NCBI GenBank assembly: GCA_017991595.1
Contig: JAGOQJ010000003.1
Location: 124,001 to 188,000, forward strand
Direction of reading: 5' to 3'
Origin: Candidatus Didemnitutus sp.
GTDB taxonomy: Bacteria > Verrucomicrobiota > Verrucomicrobiia > Opitutales > Opitutaceae
DNA length: 64,000 bases
Under the pieces are notes generated by a model that was not told where the DNA came from, made no database searches, and saw only the letters and a list, made by a program, of their open reading frames with translations. Positions 1 through 9,092 of the stretch are shown here, one piece after another; the stretch's first letter is position 1, and each line of letters opens with the position of its first letter. The translations under genes were made by a program, and so were the position numbers.

Positions 1-926
1 TCGTGCGCATCACGGATGTCGGAGGTCGGGCGGGATATGGGGAAATCGCGCCGCTGCCGGACTTTGGCACGGAAACGCTGGCTGAGGCGGCGGAATTTTG
101 TCGTCGGTTGGGCGCTGGGATCGACGCCGACGGGCTCGCACTTGTGCCGGAACGTCTCGGTTGCGTGCGTTGCGCGCTGGGGTTTGCGCTGGCCGAGGTG
201 GGCGACGTCACACCGATCGCGCCCACGGCTGGGGCTACGAAACGGTTGCCCGTGGCGGCCTTGCTGCCGGCGGGCCGGGCGGCGCTGCCCGTGCTGACGC
301 AGCGGCTGGAGGCGGGTTATCTGGCTTTCAAGTGGAAGGTCGGCGTCGGCCGCGCGGAAGAGGAATTGCCCGTGCTGGACGATTTGCTGGCGCAGTTGCC
401 CGCCTACGCGCGGCTGCGGCTCGATGCCAACGGCGCCTGGGACCGCCGCACCGCGGAGCGCTGGCTCGAGCGTTGCGCGGAGCGTCCGGTGGAATTCGTC
501 GAGCAACCCGCCGCGCCCGCGCAGGTCGATCTGCTGCTCGGGCTGGCGCAGGATTATCCGGTGCCGCTCGCGCTCGACGAGGCGGTGGCGAACCTCGCCG
601 CGGCCCGCGAGTGGCAGGCGCGCGGCTGGCTGGGCGTCTTCGTGCTCAAGCCGGCCATCGCCGGCGCGTGGAGCGACGTGGCGGAGTGGATCCGCACGAC
701 GCAGGCCGACGTCGTTTTTTCGAGCGCACTCGAGACCGCGTTGGGGCGCGCGCAGATCGTGCGGCGCCTCGCGGCCGGGGACGGACTCACGCGGCGTGCG
801 CTCGGTTTCGGTGTGGGCGAACTTTTCGGCGACCGCCGCTGGGACGGCCCGCCGATCGGCCCGTTGCTCGATGCCGCGTGGGGCGAGGCCACGGAACCCG
901 TTGCGCTATGGAACGCCGCGAGCTAG
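1..926 (+). CDS. menC: o-succinylbenzoate synthase, 5' end outside window
   Basis: Enolase-superfamily enzyme that dehydrates SHCHC to o-succinylbenzoate in menaquinone synthesis. The visible 307 residues contain the family pattern in order: GYGEIAPLP near the start, the Lys pair in FKWKVG (about residue 110), RLDANGAW with a metal-binding Asp, EFVEQP with a Glu ligand, PLALDEAV with Asp-Glu, and VLKP with the late Lys. The frame is open to the window edge. An in-frame GTG lies at position 3, but the family normally has about 20-40 more residues before GYGEI, so the true start is upstream. The stop overlaps the start of menE by 19 bp, which implies co-transcription and probably translational coupling. 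Identification is firm at family level; a dipeptide epimerase is the main alternative, and the menE neighbour argues against it. Confidence 0.85.
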   Translation, partial: VRITDVGGRAGYGEIAPLPDFGTETLAEAAEFCRRLGAGIDADGLALVPERLGCVRCALGFALAEVGDVTPIAPTAGATKRLPVAALLPAGRAALPVLTQRLEAGYLAFKWKVGVGRAEEELPVLDDLLAQLPAYARLRLDANGAWDRRTAERWLERCAERPVEFVEQPAAPAQVDLLLGLAQDYPVPLALDEAVANLAAAREWQARGWLGVFVLKPAIAGAWSDVAEWIRTTQADVVFSSALETALGRAQIVRRLAAGDGLTRRALGFGVGELFGDRRWDGPPIGPLLDAAWGEATEPVALWNAAS

Positions 927-2149
927 CCCGCCTGCTCGGCGCCGGCTCCGCCGGCGATTCCGCCCCGCGCACTTTCCTCGCGGAGAACGATCCGGCGCGC
1001 TTCGCCGAGGCCTTCGCGCACGCGGCGGCGGGGCGCGGTGAGGTTTTCCTCTGCAACCCGGCTTGGGGACCGCGCGAGTGGGCGCAGGTCGAGCAGCTGC
1101 GCGCGCTGCCCCCGCGCAGCGATGATGGCGAACGCGGCTGGTTGATGATTCCGACGGGCGGCTCGTCCGGTGCGGTGAAATTCGCGCGGCACGACAGCCA
1201 CACGATCGCGGCGGCGGTGACGGGATTCGCGCAACACTTTGGCGTGCCGCGCGTCCACGCGCTCGGCACGCTGCCGTTGCACCACGTGAGCGGCCTGATG
1301 GCGTGGCTGCGCAGCGTGCTCACGGGCGGCACGCACGTTTCCGCGGCGTGGAAGGAAATCGAGTCCGGCGCACGGCCGGAGCTGCCGCCACGGCCCGAGG
1401 GCTGGCTGACTTCCGTTGTGCCCACTCAGCTGGAGCGATTGCTCCGCGATCCGGCCGCCGTGGCATGGCTGCGCGGGCTCCGCGTGATCTTTCTCGGTGG
1501 CGCTGCCGCCTCCACCGATTTGCTGGCCCGCGCTGCCGCGGCGCGCCTGCCACTGGCACCGAGCTACGGCATGACGGAAACGGCGGCGATGGTGACGGCG
1601 TTGCGCCCGGAGGAATTCCTCGCCGGCGTGCGCGGTTCGGGCGCGGCGCTGCCGCACGCGCAGCTCGAGCTGGGCGCGGAGGGCGAGGTGCGCATCCGCT
1701 CCGCGGCGAATTTCCTCGGTTATTATCCGGAGTGGCGCGAGGCGGGTGAGTGGTTCACGACGGCGGATGCCGGAGCGGTGGACGCGACGGGGCACTGGCG
1801 CATCCTCGGCCGGCGCGATGCGATCATCATCACCGGCGGTGAGAAAGTGCAGCCCGCGGAAGTGGAGGCCGTGCTGCACGCCGCGACCGGCGCGACCGAG
1901 CTGGCTGTCGTCGGCGTGCCCGATGCGGAGTGGGGCGAGCGCGTGGTGGCGGTTTTCCCCGCTGCGCAGACGCCCGATCTGGCGGCGGCCCGCGCCGCGC
2001 ATGCCCAGCTCCCGCCGCCGCAGCGCCCGAAGGACTACGTCGCGCTCCCGGAGTGGCCGCGCAACGCCGTGGGCAAGCTCAACCGCGCCCGCCTCGCGCA
2101 GCTCGCCGGCGCGCTGCTTCGCGCTGGCGCCGGCCCGTCGGCCGGGTAA
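908..2149 (+). CDS. menE: o-succinylbenzoate--CoA ligase
   Basis: ANL-superfamily adenylating enzyme expected to activate o-succinylbenzoate with ATP and CoA, the step after MenC. The 413-residue product is short for the superfamily but usual for compact MenE. The ATP-binding loop is [11 protein letters not shown] (about residues 82-92), the A5 motif is SYGMTET (about 219-225), and the C-terminal catalytic Lys is in GKLNR (Lys390). I chose the ATG at 908 because it overlaps the menC stop and gives a compact N-terminus; the frame is open far upstream but that part has no family character. It is followed 10 bp later by the PolX gene, so it may share a transcript with it, although the functions are unrelated. 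Confidence 0.85.
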   Translation: MERRELARLLGAGSAGDSAPRTFLAENDPARFAEAFAHAAAGRGEVFLCNPAWGPREWAQVEQLRALPPRSDDGERGWLMIPTGGSSGAVKFARHDSHTIAAAVTGFAQHFGVPRVHALGTLPLHHVSGLMAWLRSVLTGGTHVSAAWKEIESGARPELPPRPEGWLTSVVPTQLERLLRDPAAVAWLRGLRVIFLGGAAASTDLLARAAAARLPLAPSYGMTETAAMVTALRPEEFLAGVRGSGAALPHAQLELGAEGEVRIRSAANFLGYYPEWREAGEWFTTADAGAVDATGHWRILGRRDAIIITGGEKVQPAEVEAVLHAATGATELAVVGVPDAEWGERVVAVFPAAQTPDLAAARAAHAQLPPPQRPKDYVALPEWPRNAVGKLNRARLAQLAGALLRAGAGPSAG

Positions 2150-2159
2150 CTTTTCCCCG

Positions 2160-3941
2160 ATGAACAAAGCCGGGATCGCCGCCGTCCTCACGGACATCGC
2201 CACGCTGCTCGAATTGAAGGGGGAGAACCCGTTCAAGGTGCGGGCCTACGTCACCGGCGCGCGCGTGATCGAGGCGATGAGCGAGGAGGAAATCGCTGAG
2301 CGCATCGCCGCGGAGACGCTCGGCGAGGTCAAGGGCCTCGGCGAGGCGTTGGTGCAGAAGATCACCGAGCTGCACCGCACGGGGAAATTGGAATTTCACG
2401 AGAAACTGAAGGCGTCACTGCCGCCCGGTCTCGTCGAGTTGCTGGAGATTCCCGGCGTGGGGCCGAAGAAAATCCGCGCGCTGCACGACCAGCTCGGCGT
2501 CGATTCGATCGCGAAGCTCGCGGCGGCCTGCCGCGAGGGCAAGGTGGCGGAGCTCGCCGGCTTCGGCGAGAAGACGCAGACCAAGATCCTCGAGGGCATC
2601 GCCAACCGCGAGGCCTACGGGCGGCGGCATCTGTGGTGGCACGCCTGGACGGCGGCCGAGCCGATCCTCGCGGGGCTGCGCGCCCTGCCGCAGGTGGAGC
2701 AGGCGGAGCACGCCGGCAGCCTGCGCCGGCGCATGGAGACGGTGGGAGATCTCGATTTTCTCGTGGCGACGCGCGACCCGCAGCCCGTGGCCGACTGGTT
2801 CGTGCGCTGGCCGGGTGTGAAGGAGATCACGGCGCACGGCGAAACCAAGGCGAGCGTGCGGCTGGAGTCCGGCTTGCAGGCCGATCTGCGGCTCGTGCCG
2901 CCGGAGCAGTTCGTGTTCGCGCTGCATCACTTCACCGGCTCGAAGGATCACAACGTCCAGATGCGTCACCGCGCGCTCGGGCGCGGCCTGAGCATGAGCG
3001 AGTGGGGCCTCGTGCCCGCCGAGGGCGAGGGCACGGCGAAGGAAAAGGCGGAACAGGCCGGACGCCGGACGGACATCCGGACCGAGGAACAGCTGTTCGA
3101 GGCGCTCGGGTTGCGCTTCATCCCGCCGGAGCTGCGCGAGGGGCTGGGTGAGATCGAAGCCGCCGAGGCCGGGCCGTTGCCGCGGCTCGTGGAGGAAGGC
3201 GACATCCGCGGGGCCTTTCACAATCACACCACCGAATCCGACGGCCACAACACGCTCGAAGAGATGACGCGTGCCGCCGAGGCGCTGGGCTGGGAATACC
3301 TCGGCATCGCCGACCACTCGAAATCCAGCGTGCAGGCGCGCGGTCTCGACGAGGCGCGGCTGCTATCACAGGTGGAGAAGATCCGGACGTTGAACGCCAC
3401 GGGCAAGTTCAAGACCCACGTCTTCGCCGGCACGGAATGCGATATCTTGCCGGACGGGCGGCTCGATTTTTCCGACGATGTCCTCGCGCAACTCGACTAC
3501 GTCGTCGCGTCCGTGCACTCGGCGTTCCGGCAGCCGCGCGAGGAGATGACGCAGCGCATCCTCCGCGCGATCGAGCATCCGCACGTCACGATGCTCGGGC
3601 ACCTCACCGGCCGGCTGCTGCTGGAGCGGTCCGGTTATGAGGTCGACATCGAGCGGGTGATCGACGCGGCGATCACGCACGGCGTCATCATCGAGCTCAA
3701 CGCGAGCCCGTGGCGGCTCGATCTCGATTGGCGGCACTGGCGCCGCGCCGCGGAACGCGGGTTGCTCTGCGCGATCAATCCCGACGCCCACGCGACGGAC
3801 CAGCTCGGCTACGTGCGCACCGGCGTTGCTGCGGCGCGCAAGGGCTGGCTCACGCGCGATCAGATCCTGACGACGCGTCCGCTCGCCGCCGTGCAGGCGT
3901 ATCTGACTGCGCGGCGTGCGCGGGCCGGCGCTCGCGGCTGA
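2160..3941 (+). CDS. polX: DNA polymerase X family protein with PHP domain
   Basis: A 593-residue bacterial family X polymerase, involved in gap filling and base-excision-type repair in the cytoplasm. The N-terminal half carries helix-hairpin-helix segments ([30 protein letters not shown]). The nucleotidyltransferase motif is GSLRRR (186-191) followed by GDLD with Asp197 and Asp199; a third Asp lies in ADLRLV (Asp242). All three metal-binding Asp are therefore present. The C-terminal PHP phosphoesterase domain begins at [11 protein letters not shown] (His354, His356) and continues with ADHSKS, GTECDIL, ASVHSAF, LGHLTGR and INPDAH, so 3'-5' exonuclease activity is likely retained. The length of about 570-590 residues is normal. 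Start: the ATG 10 bp after the menE stop. Confidence 0.92.
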   Translation: MNKAGIAAVLTDIATLLELKGENPFKVRAYVTGARVIEAMSEEEIAERIAAETLGEVKGLGEALVQKITELHRTGKLEFHEKLKASLPPGLVELLEIPGVGPKKIRALHDQLGVDSIAKLAAACREGKVAELAGFGEKTQTKILEGIANREAYGRRHLWWHAWTAAEPILAGLRALPQVEQAEHAGSLRRRMETVGDLDFLVATRDPQPVADWFVRWPGVKEITAHGETKASVRLESGLQADLRLVPPEQFVFALHHFTGSKDHNVQMRHRALGRGLSMSEWGLVPAEGEGTAKEKAEQAGRRTDIRTEEQLFEALGLRFIPPELREGLGEIEAAEAGPLPRLVEEGDIRGAFHNHTTESDGHNTLEEMTRAAEALGWEYLGIADHSKSSVQARGLDEARLLSQVEKIRTLNATGKFKTHVFAGTECDILPDGRLDFSDDVLAQLDYVVASVHSAFRQPREEMTQRILRAIEHPHVTMLGHLTGRLLLERSGYEVDIERVIDAAITHGVIIELNASPWRLDLDWRHWRRAAERGLLCAINPDAHATDQLGYVRTGVAAARKGWLTRDQILTTRPLAAVQAYLTARRARAGARG

Positions 3942-4018
3942 GGCGGAGCGCCGCCTGCCGCGTCGCGGGTCAATGATGGGCTTGTCGGCGCGAACCGGCG
4001 CACCCAAGCTGCGCGGAC

Positions 4019-5053
4019 ATGATTTACCTCGTCACCGGTGCGGCCGGGTTCATCGCGGCGGAGGTGTGCGCGCAATTGCTCGCCGCCGGGCACACGGTCG
4101 TGGGCGTGGACAACCTCAACGCCTACTACGACGTGCGCCTAAAAGACTGGCGCTTGGCGCGGTTGCTGGGCGAGGACGGGCTCGTCCTCGGCGACGACCC
4201 GCGGCGCTCGCGCTATGCCGGTGCGGCCCGCTCGGCCGGGCGTTTCCATTTCCGGCCGCTCGACACGGAGAATCTGGCCGAGCTCGAGGCGCTGTTCGCG
4301 GAGTTCCCGTTCGATGCGGTGTTCAATTTGGCGGCACGCGCCGGCGTGCGCTACAGCCTCGAAAATCCGCACGTCTATCTCTCCACCAACGCGCACGGCT
4401 CGCTGAACGTCATGGAGGCCATGCGTCGCCGCGGCGTGAAGAAACAGGTGCTCGCCTCGACCTCGTCGCTCTACGCGGGTTGCCCGATGCCGTTCACGGA
4501 GGACCAGCCGGTGAACACCCCGCTCTCGCCCTACGCGGCGACCAAGAAGGCGGCGGAGCTCATGGCCTACACTTACCACCGTCTCTTCGGGCTCGATACG
4601 ACGGTCGTGCGCTATTTCACCGTCTATGGCCCGGCCGGGCGACCGGACATGGCGCCGTTCCGCTTCATCCAATGGATCGCGGAAGGGCAACCGCTCCAAC
4701 TCTTCGGCGACGGTTCGCAGGCGCGCGACTTCACCTACGTGGACGACATCGCGCGCGGCACCATCCTCGCGGCCAAGCCGCTGGGCTACGAGATCGTCAA
4801 CCTCGGCGGCGGCCGCAATCCCGTGCGCCTGCAGACGCTCATCCAGTTCATCGAGCAGGCGCTCGGTCGGCGCGCCGTGATCGCCGGACAGCCTTTCCAT
4901 GTCGCCGACGTGAAGGAGACTTGGGCCGACATCGCCAAGGCGGAGCGGCTGCTCGGCTGGAAACCCGAGGTCGGCGTCGAGGAAGGCTTTCGCCGCACCG
5001 TGGAATGGCATGTGGCCAACCGCGATTGGTTGCGCGCGATTGCGCTCTCCTGA
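4019..5053 (+). CDS. NAD-dependent UDP-glucuronate 4-epimerase-like enzyme
   Basis: Extended short-chain dehydrogenase/reductase of 344 residues, predicted to epimerise a UDP-hexuronate for cell-surface glycan synthesis. The nucleotide-binding glycine motif is TGAAGFI near the N-terminus, followed by VDNLNAYYDVRLK, a segment typical of UDP-glucuronate 4-epimerases. The catalytic triad is visible as Ser in STSSLY and Tyr172/Lys176 in YAATK. FTVYGPAGRPDMAPFRF is the usual substrate-side segment. Substrate specificity is inferred from motif similarity; UDP-glucose 4-epimerase is less likely because of the NLNAYYD segment. A small CAGCCT/AGGCTG hairpin follows the stop. The gene stands alone, between PolX and DUF1573. 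Confidence 0.85.
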   Translation: MIYLVTGAAGFIAAEVCAQLLAAGHTVVGVDNLNAYYDVRLKDWRLARLLGEDGLVLGDDPRRSRYAGAARSAGRFHFRPLDTENLAELEALFAEFPFDAVFNLAARAGVRYSLENPHVYLSTNAHGSLNVMEAMRRRGVKKQVLASTSSLYAGCPMPFTEDQPVNTPLSPYAATKKAAELMAYTYHRLFGLDTTVVRYFTVYGPAGRPDMAPFRFIQWIAEGQPLQLFGDGSQARDFTYVDDIARGTILAAKPLGYEIVNLGGGRNPVRLQTLIQFIEQALGRRAVIAGQPFHVADVKETWADIAKAERLLGWKPEVGVEEGFRRTVEWHVANRDWLRAIALS

Positions 5054-5069
5054 TCCTCGCCCGGACGCC

Positions 5070-5084
5070 CAGCCTCCCAGGCTG
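5070..5084 (+). terminator. weak hairpin after the epimerase gene
   Basis: The 6-bp perfect arms CAGCCT and AGGCTG enclose a CCC loop, 17 bp after the epimerase stop. There is no T tract, so it is at best part of a weak terminator. Confidence 0.3.
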
Positions 5085-5134
5085 ACGCGCGCCGGGATTG
5101 CGGAGACGGCCGTTTGCGCCATCATCCGTCCGAG

Positions 5135-5776
5135 ATGAAAGCCGCCGCCCTGCTTGGTTTCCTGTCGTTTGCGCTGACCGCCTCCGCCCAGCTCACATGG
5201 GAACGCACGCGCGCGGAATTTTTCCCCGCGCCCGGCGAGCCGACCGTCGTGGCGACCTACGCCTTCACCAATCGCAGCGCGGCCACCGTCGAGGTGCTGG
5301 AGCTGCACTCGTCCTGCGGTTGCACGGTGCCGACGCTGGAGAAACGACGCTACGCGCCCGGCGAGTCCGGCGTGCTCACTGCGGTCTTCACCATCGAGTC
5401 GCGCGAAGGGCTCCAGCAAAAACAGATCGACGTGCAGACCGACGCGGGCGTCACGACCCTCCAGTTGATCGCGCACGTGCCGGTGCGGCTGGCGATTGAG
5501 CCGCGGATGCTGGTGTTCCGCACTGGCGGCGAGCGCACGCAGACCGTGCGGCTGAAATTTCAGAGCAACGTGCCCGTGCGCGACGTCGCCATCGCCAACG
5601 TCGGCGCGCCGTTCCGCGCGGAGCTCGTGCCGGTGCGGGACGGACACGACTACGAGGTGCGCGTCACGGCCGCGGCCGCTCCCGCCGGCGACGTCACGGC
5701 CACCGTGGTGGTGCGCAGCCAGGGCGCGTCGGGCGCGGAGTATTTCGATTCGTTCTTCCTGCGGCACCTGCCGTGA
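5135..5776 (+). CDS. DUF1573 domain secreted protein
   Basis: A 213-residue protein with a signal peptide (MKAAALLGFLSFALTASA, cleavage likely before QLTWE). The body matches the DUF1573 pattern: a beta-rich segment with FTNRSAATVEVLELHSSCGCTVP, where the SCGCT cysteines are the family hallmark, then the proline/glycine run APGESG and a second immunoglobulin-like half. DUF1573 proteins are exported and of unknown function. I chose the ATG at 5135 over an in-frame TTG at 5114 because it places the signal peptide at the N-terminus. It is separated from the glycan operon by 261 bp that contain a LacI-type operator, so it is probably not co-regulated. Confidence 0.75.
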   Translation: MKAAALLGFLSFALTASAQLTWERTRAEFFPAPGEPTVVATYAFTNRSAATVEVLELHSSCGCTVPTLEKRRYAPGESGVLTAVFTIESREGLQQKQIDVQTDAGVTTLQLIAHVPVRLAIEPRMLVFRTGGERTQTVRLKFQSNVPVRDVAIANVGAPFRAELVPVRDGHDYEVRVTAAAAPAGDVTATVVVRSQGASGAEYFDSFFLRHLP

Positions 5777-5829
5777 GCGGCGGTCGCGCGCGCCGTGATG
5801 TGCGCGGTGGCGAGGTGCACCGCACGACA

Positions 5830-5844
5830 GGTTAACCATTGACC
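5830..5844. promoter_or_regulatory. candidate LacI-family operator, site 1
   Basis: GGTTAACCATTGACC is an imperfect 15-bp palindrome, 194 bp before the GH106 start. Its reverse strand differs by one base from site 2 at 29791. I infer it is an operator of the LacI-type regulator at 52014-53114. The rest of the 261-bp gap shows no other clear signal. Confidence 0.65.
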
Positions 5845-6037
5845 GGCCTCGGGTTTGCCCGGGCGTCGCCGCACACCTTGGGTGGACGCACCGGTCGGGC
5901 TCATCCCGCGCCGGTCTGCGCCGTCCCCTCGCGCCGTGCTGTTCACCCTTCCAGCCCCTCAGACTCGCCCGCGCGGCAGCGACTCCCGCTCCGTCGCGCC
6001 GGAGGTGTCGCCCCGTCCCGTTGCCTGCTTTCGTCCC

Positions 6038-9000
6038 ATGAGAAAATCGCTCCTGTCCCTGGCCGCCGTTTCCCTGCTTGCGCTCGTCGCGGGCCCGCAA
6101 CTTGCCGCGGCCGACGACGCGCTCGCTGCCGGCTTCGACGCGCCGCCCGTCTCGGCGCGCCCGCTGGGTTGGTGGCACTGGATCAACGGCAACGTCACCA
6201 AGGACGGCATCGCGGCCGACCTCGAGTCCTTCCAGCGCCAGGGCCTCGGCGGCGTGCAGATGTTCGACGTCGAGATCTACCTGCCGCCCGGTCCTGTGCG
6301 CTACGGCAGCGAGAACTGGCATGAGCACATGCAGTTCGCGATCCGCAAGGCCGCCGAACTCGGGCTCGATTTCCACGTGATGAACACGCCGGGCTGGTCC
6401 GCCAGCGGTGGCCCGTGGGTGACACCCGCGCTCTCCATGAAGCGCGTCGTCTTCACCGAGACCAACGTCGCCGGCGGCGCCGTGGCGCTCGATCTGCCGC
6501 CGCCCGATCTGAAACCGTTCTACGGTGCCCGCGGCGGACCGAAGGAGAGATTTTATCAGGACATCGCCGTGCTCGCCGTGCCGGTTAACGCGGAGCGGCT
6601 TGACGATCTGCCGGGCAAGATCGCGTGGAAGGCGAAGCCCGTCACGCGCCCCGCCGGACCCGCGAGCCCCGGCATCGCGCCCGAGCAGGTGATCGACCTC
6701 ACCGCGCAGATGGACGCGCGCGGCCGGCTGACCGCGACGCTGCCGCCGGGCGAGTGGACGCTGCTCCGCTTCGGCTTCACGTCGACCGGCAAGACCAACC
6801 ATCCCGCCGTGCCCGAGGGTCACGGCCTCGAGATCGACAAGCTCGATGCGACCGCCGTCGCGTTTCAATTCGAGCAGGCGATGGGCCGCCTCCTGCGTGA
6901 CGCCGGCCCGCTCGGCGGCAAGACGTTCAACGGGCTCCTCTTCGACAGCTTCGAGGGCGGCTTCCAGAATTGGACGGCCAATTTTCCCGCGGAATTCCGC
7001 CGCCTGAAGGGCTACGACTTCGTCCCGTGGCTGCCGCTCCTCGCCGGGCGCGTCATCGGTTCCACCGCGGCCTCCGAGGCTGTGCTGTGGGATTTCCGCC
7101 ACGTCATCGACGAGCTGATCGCGGAAAATTACTACGGCACCATGCACCGCCTCGCGGCCCAGCACGGCGTGAAGCTCTACTCCGAATCGCAGGGCGGCCC
7201 GATCAACCCGATGTCGGCCAACCGCCACGTCGACGTGCCGATGAACGAATTCTGGACGCCCGACGCGCTCGGGCGCGCCTCGCGCATCAAGCAGTCGACC
7301 TCCGCCGCCGCGTTCCACGGGCGTCACGTCGTCGCCGCGGAGGCGTTCACCTCGACGCCGGAGAACGGCAAATTCCAGAACACGCCCGGCTCGCTCAAGC
7401 GTTCCGGCGACCTCGCGTTCACGCTCGGCTTGAATCGCTTTGCGCTGCACAGCCTCACGCACCAGCCGTTCGGGCCGGAGCTCGCGCCGGGTTTTGCGCT
7501 CGGTCGTTACGGCGTGCACTTCGGGCGGCACAACACGTGGTGGCCCTACGCCGACGCGTGGTTCGCCTACCTCTCGCGCAGCCAGTTCCTCCTCCAGCAG
7601 GGCCGCACCTTCGCGGACTTTTGCCTGATGATCGACGAGGATCTCGGTTACGGCCTCGCGTCGAAATTCGCCGAGGCTTTTCCCGGTTACGATTACGAGG
7701 TCGCCTATCCCGACTACGTGCGCGCCATGTCGGTGCGGGACGGCTGCGTCGTGCATCCGGCCGGCGGTCGTTACCGCGTGCTGATGGTGCCGGACAAGAC
7801 CGTGGCGAAATCCTGGGTCGTGCAACTCGCCACGCTGCGCCACCTGCGCCAGCTCTTGCAGGACGGCGCCGTGCTCGCCGGCGAGCCGCCCACCGCACCG
7901 GCCGGCCTGCAGGATCTCGCGCAACGCGCGGAGTTCGACCGCCTCGTCAGCGAGATCTGGGGCGGGCTCGACGGCAAGAAGCAGAAGATGAAGCGCCTCG
8001 GCGCCGGCAAGGTTTACACCGGCCTGAAGCCGCTCGACCTCCTGCGCGAGGAAGGCGTCGCGCCCGACCTCGCCTGGCCGGGCGCCGCGGACACGGTGAA
8101 GTTCATCCATCGCACCGCGCCGGACGCGGAGATCTATTTCGTGTTCAACTACAGCGCCGAGGCGCGCACGCTCCCGCTCACGTTCCGCCAGACGGGCCGC
8201 ACGCCCGAGGTGTGGGACCCGCTGCGCGGCACGCGGCAGGATGCGCCCGTGTTCGCCGTGACGAAGGGTGGGGTGGAGGTGCCGCTGACGCTCGCGCCCT
8301 GGGGCTCCGCGTTCGTCGTGTTCCGCCGCCCGCTGCCCGCCGCTTGGCTCGCAAGCGTCGACGCGGACGCCGTGGAATTCACGCCCACCGCCGTCCTCAC
8401 GCCGACGCGCGAGGCGAAACTGAAGTCCTCCGACGGACGCCGCCGCACGGTCGCGCTGCCGGACTTGCCGCCGGCGCTCACCGTCGCGGGGCCGTGGGAA
8501 GTCGAGTTCAAGGACGGTCGTGGCGCGCCGCCGCGCGCGACGTTCGCGCAGCTCCAATCGTGGAGCGAGCACGCCGATGCCGGCATCCGTTTCTACTCCG
8601 GCACGGCCGTCTATCGCACGCAGCTCACGGTGCCGGCCGCCGCGCCGGCGCAGGTCGCGCGGCTCGACCTCGGCCGCGTGGCCGACATCGCGCGCGTCTT
8701 CGTTAACGGCCGCGAGGCCGGCGTGGCGTGGACCGCCCCGTTCCGACTCGACGTCACCGCCTTGCTCCAGCCGGGCGTCAACACGCTCGAGATCCACGTC
8801 GCCAATCGCTGGATCAACCGCCTCATCGGTGACGAAGCGATCGACGACGGGCTGAATTTCCAGAAGCAGGGCGTGAGCAAGTTCACCGACGGACGCCTGC
8901 TGCAATTGCCGGATTGGCTGAGCAATCCCGCCCAGCGCACGCAGCGGAAGCGGCACAGTTTCCACACCTGGAAACACTACGACGCCGACTCGCCGCTCGT

Positions 9001-9061
9001 GCCCTCCGGTCTGCTCGGCCCGGTGAAGCTCGAATGGCTCAACCGCGTGCCGGCGGAGTGA
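6038..9061 (+). CDS. GH106-type alpha-L-rhamnosidase, secreted
   Basis: A 1007-residue secreted glycosidase (signal [25 protein letters not shown]). The mature N-terminus shows the GH106 opening pattern [21 protein letters not shown], followed by [15 protein letters not shown] and [17 protein letters not shown], and later [13 protein letters not shown] and ENYYGTMH, all consistent with the rhamnosidase barrel. The C-terminal 200 residues form a jelly-roll of the GH2 sugar-binding kind ([10 protein letters not shown]...[25 protein letters not shown]). GH106 enzymes remove terminal alpha-L-rhamnose from pectic or other polysaccharides; this fits the RhaT gene at 46970. It is first of four same-strand genes (GH106, GH95, GH2, SGNH) behind operator site 1. 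A longer upstream open frame was rejected because it lacks a signal peptide. A second GH106 paralogue is at 31516. Confidence 0.85.
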   Translation: MRKSLLSLAAVSLLALVAGPQLAAADDALAAGFDAPPVSARPLGWWHWINGNVTKDGIAADLESFQRQGLGGVQMFDVEIYLPPGPVRYGSENWHEHMQFAIRKAAELGLDFHVMNTPGWSASGGPWVTPALSMKRVVFTETNVAGGAVALDLPPPDLKPFYGARGGPKERFYQDIAVLAVPVNAERLDDLPGKIAWKAKPVTRPAGPASPGIAPEQVIDLTAQMDARGRLTATLPPGEWTLLRFGFTSTGKTNHPAVPEGHGLEIDKLDATAVAFQFEQAMGRLLRDAGPLGGKTFNGLLFDSFEGGFQNWTANFPAEFRRLKGYDFVPWLPLLAGRVIGSTAASEAVLWDFRHVIDELIAENYYGTMHRLAAQHGVKLYSESQGGPINPMSANRHVDVPMNEFWTPDALGRASRIKQSTSAAAFHGRHVVAAEAFTSTPENGKFQNTPGSLKRSGDLAFTLGLNRFALHSLTHQPFGPELAPGFALGRYGVHFGRHNTWWPYADAWFAYLSRSQFLLQQGRTFADFCLMIDEDLGYGLASKFAEAFPGYDYEVAYPDYVRAMSVRDGCVVHPAGGRYRVLMVPDKTVAKSWVVQLATLRHLRQLLQDGAVLAGEPPTAPAGLQDLAQRAEFDRLVSEIWGGLDGKKQKMKRLGAGKVYTGLKPLDLLREEGVAPDLAWPGAADTVKFIHRTAPDAEIYFVFNYSAEARTLPLTFRQTGRTPEVWDPLRGTRQDAPVFAVTKGGVEVPLTLAPWGSAFVVFRRPLPAAWLASVDADAVEFTPTAVLTPTREAKLKSSDGRRRTVALPDLPPALTVAGPWEVEFKDGRGAPPRATFAQLQSWSEHADAGIRFYSGTAVYRTQLTVPAAAPAQVARLDLGRVADIARVFVNGREAGVAWTAPFRLDVTALLQPGVNTLEIHVANRWINRLIGDEAIDDGLNFQKQGVSKFTDGRLLQLPDWLSNPAQRTQRKRHSFHTWKHYDADSPLVPSGLLGPVKLEWLNRVPAE

Positions 9062-9092
9062 GCGCGCCTTGGTGCCTGCAGCCCTTTTGCCC